From Candidatus Bathyarchaeota archaeon (GTDB lineage: Archaea > Thermoproteota > Bathyarchaeia > 40CM-2-53-6), in contig VBAY01000147.1 of NCBI GenBank assembly GCA_005883085.1, positions 1-6,542 on the forward strand: a stretch of 6,542 nucleotides of DNA, read 5' to 3'. Below the pieces are notes generated by a model. It ran no database searches and had not been told where the DNA came from. It saw only the letters and a program-made list of their open reading frames with translations. A program made the translations under genes and the position numbers. Below, piece by piece: positions 5,531 to 6,542 of this stretch (position 1 is its first letter; the number at the start of each line of letters is the position of its first letter).

Positions 5531-6190
5531 TCACCATTTTACTGGGTCTTGCGGTTTCTCCTGACTCCTCCAGAGATAGAGCGTAGCTATCGAACAGTAG
5601 GGATGCCAATTTTTTGAGAGTTGTTCGAATTTTTCTTTTGTCGGTTGTTTTCGCAGTCGGTAGATTTTCTGGGCGGCTTTCCTCAGCCCGAGATCGTCGA
5701 CTGGTAGGACGTCTGTTCGTCCTAGGACGAAGATGAGAAACATTTCCGCGGTCCATCTGCCTATCCCTTTTACCTCGTCGAGTTCTTTCACGACCTCGTC
5801 GCTTGGAAGATCGGACAATCGTTTGAGGTCCAGTACACCATTCTCGATCCTCTCGGATAGATCCCGGATGTATCGAATTTTCTGGGGGGATAATCCGCTT
5901 GCGCGCAGATGTTTCTCCTCAGTGTCGAGGTATTCGCGAGGCCGTGGAATCTTGCCATCGTAGATTTGTTTGAACCGGTTGAGTATTGCGCGCGCTGCGA
6001 CTCCTGCCAGTTGCTGGAAGATTATCGAGCCGACCAGCGCTTCGTAGTAATCATCATCCAGTCGAAACTCGTACGGTCCCAGACGGCTAATGATCTTCCC
6101 GAGTGCCGGGTCGTTTTTCTTGAGGTGTCTCATTCCCCGGGTCCATACGTGTTTCTCAGCTAGGTTCGGCTCTGCCATTTTTTGACTCAA
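5531..6190 (-). CDS. DNA-3-methyladenine glycosylase II-type (AlkA-like, HhH-GPD)
   Basis: A base-excision repair enzyme that removes alkylated purines such as 3-methyladenine from DNA. It has 219 residues, about the size of the compact archaeal/bacterial versions lacking E. coli AlkA's N-terminal domain. YEALVGSIIFQQLAGVAARAI (49-69) is the conserved first helix pair. The helix-hairpin-helix is LDEVKGIGRWTAEMF (137-151), with W146 matching W218 of E. coli AlkA. The GPD loop LPVDDLGLRKA (162-172) contains catalytic D166, the equivalent of D238. HPYCSIATLYLWR (196-208) is the usual C-terminal helix. The longest start is TTG 6190, with GAGG 6 nt upstream; ATG 6178 (four residues later) is equally plausible and fits the position of the putative TATA better. 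It converges on the operon and diverges from the dCTP deaminase/dUTPase-like gene, a neighbour also concerned with keeping DNA free of aberrant bases. Confidence 0.92.
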   Translation of the reverse strand: MSQKMAEPNLAEKHVWTRGMRHLKKNDPALGKIISRLGPYEFRLDDDYYEALVGSIIFQQLAGVAARAILNRFKQIYDGKIPRPREYLDTEEKHLRASGLSPQKIRYIRDLSERIENGVLDLKRLSDLPSDEVVKELDEVKGIGRWTAEMFLIFVLGRTDVLPVDDLGLRKAAQKIYRLRKQPTKEKFEQLSKNWHPYCSIATLYLWRSQEKPQDPVKW

Positions 6191-6207
6191 TCGTGTCCTC
6201 TTCCAAG

Positions 6208-6219
6208 CCTTGAATAGTG
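6208..6219. promoter_or_regulatory. Possible shared AT-rich promoter element of the divergent gene pair
   Basis: CTTGAATAGT (6209 onward) is the only AT-rich stretch in the 54 bp between the two divergent starts. It lies about 31 bp before the ATG at 6245 and about 36 bp before the glycosylase ATG at 6178. It could serve as a TATA-like element in one or both directions. The match to the archaeal TATA consensus is weak. Confidence 0.25.
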
Positions 6220-6244
6220 AACGGTGGTTGACCGGTATCTGTCA

Positions 6245-6542
6245 ATGGTCCTTTCGGACAAAGAGATCGCTTCCGCGATGAGAAAAGGAGAACTGGATAT
6301 CCTTCCACGCGGATTCAGGATAAATCCTGCGGGAATTGATCTGAGGATCGATCGAGAGGTTCGTCTAGAACCGAAACAACATTCGCTAGTGGCTAGCATG
6401 GAAAGGGTCGAGCTGTCTGATCGTATTGTCGGATTTTTACATCTTCGCTCGTCTCTGGCGCGTGAAGGTTTGTTCGCGAGTCTTGCTCTGGTGGATCCGG
6501 GGTTTCGCGGGCAGCTAACCGTCAGTCTCTATAATTCCGGAG
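6245..6542 (+). CDS. dCTP deaminase/dUTPase-family protein, 3' end cut by window
   Basis: The first 99 residues of a trimeric dCTP deaminase/dUTPase-fold nucleotidase. Archaeal members deaminate dCTP and/or hydrolyse dUTP to dUMP, feeding thymidylate synthesis and keeping uracil out of DNA. The visible family signatures are MVLSDKEI at the N-terminus, GIDLRID (30-36), LVASMERVEL...VGFLHLRSSLAREG (48-75; R68-S69-S70 bind phosphate) and LVDPGFRGQLTVSLYNSG (82-99; D84). The residue aligned with catalytic E138 of E. coli dCTP deaminase is S94, so deaminase activity is doubtful and a dUTPase-like activity is more likely; the YRG-like FRG after the aspartate also resembles dUTPase motif 3. The remaining roughly 50-70 residues lie beyond the window. 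ATG 6245 has no Shine-Dalgarno. Confidence 0.85.
   Translation, partial: MVLSDKEIASAMRKGELDILPRGFRINPAGIDLRIDREVRLEPKQHSLVASMERVELSDRIVGFLHLRSSLAREGLFASLALVDPGFRGQLTVSLYNSG

Noticed and set aside
5526..6399. Other open frames at 5526-5756 minus, 5733-5963 plus, 5909-6163 plus and 6187-6399 minus
   Set aside because: They are shadows of the glycosylase and dCTP deaminase-like genes, whose catalytic motifs fix the real frames.

Overview
The window looks archaeal. The tRNA-Arg(UCG) at the left edge carries a 24-nt intron after position 37 inside a textbook bulge-helix-bulge (BHB). Most gene starts have no visible Shine-Dalgarno, several have an AT-rich TATA-like element about 30-40 bp upstream, and there is a stand-alone pair of Lrp/AsnC effector domains. 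A TACK-type archaeon (Nitrososphaerota or Bathyarchaeia) would fit, but lineage below domain is a guess. The window appears to be ordinary chromosome: no CRISPR array, insertion sequence, integrase or phage gene is visible.

Layout. 22-121: intron-containing tRNA-Arg. 188-1834 (+): secreted beta-propeller (sialidase/BNR-like) protein with seven diverged repeats and exactly five local cysteine pairs, followed by a T-rich terminator. 2052-2561 (-): two fused Lrp/AsnC ligand-binding domains without a DNA-binding domain, with paired CGAACGTT palindromes upstream. 2753-5504 (+): a compact four-gene cluster made of a conserved all-helical protein of unknown function, a PRX_like1-type thioredoxin-fold protein, a GNAT acetyltransferase broken by a frameshift, and a TPR-alpha/beta hydrolase fusion. 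5531-6190 (-): AlkA-type DNA-3-methyladenine glycosylase, convergent with the cluster. 6245-end (+): partial dCTP deaminase/dUTPase-family gene, divergent from the glycosylase.

How the genes relate. The four plus-strand genes are likely co-transcribed (gaps of 55 and 27 nt, then a 4-bp ATGA overlap). A thiol redox protein, an acetyltransferase and a serine hydrolase would fit a small-molecule or stress-related role, but no shared substrate can be read from the sequence. The glycosylase and the dCTP deaminase/dUTPase-like gene share a 54-bp divergent promoter region and both concern DNA integrity: one removes alkylated bases, the other controls the dUTP/dCTP pool.

The observations most worth following are the acetyltransferase frameshift (best explained as loss of one GA dinucleotide), stem-loops in both gaps of the operon just before non-ATG starts, the cysteine-paired propeller, the palindromes flanking a putative TATA element, and a serine at the catalytic glutamate position of the dCTP deaminase-like protein. 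No clearly new system is evident.
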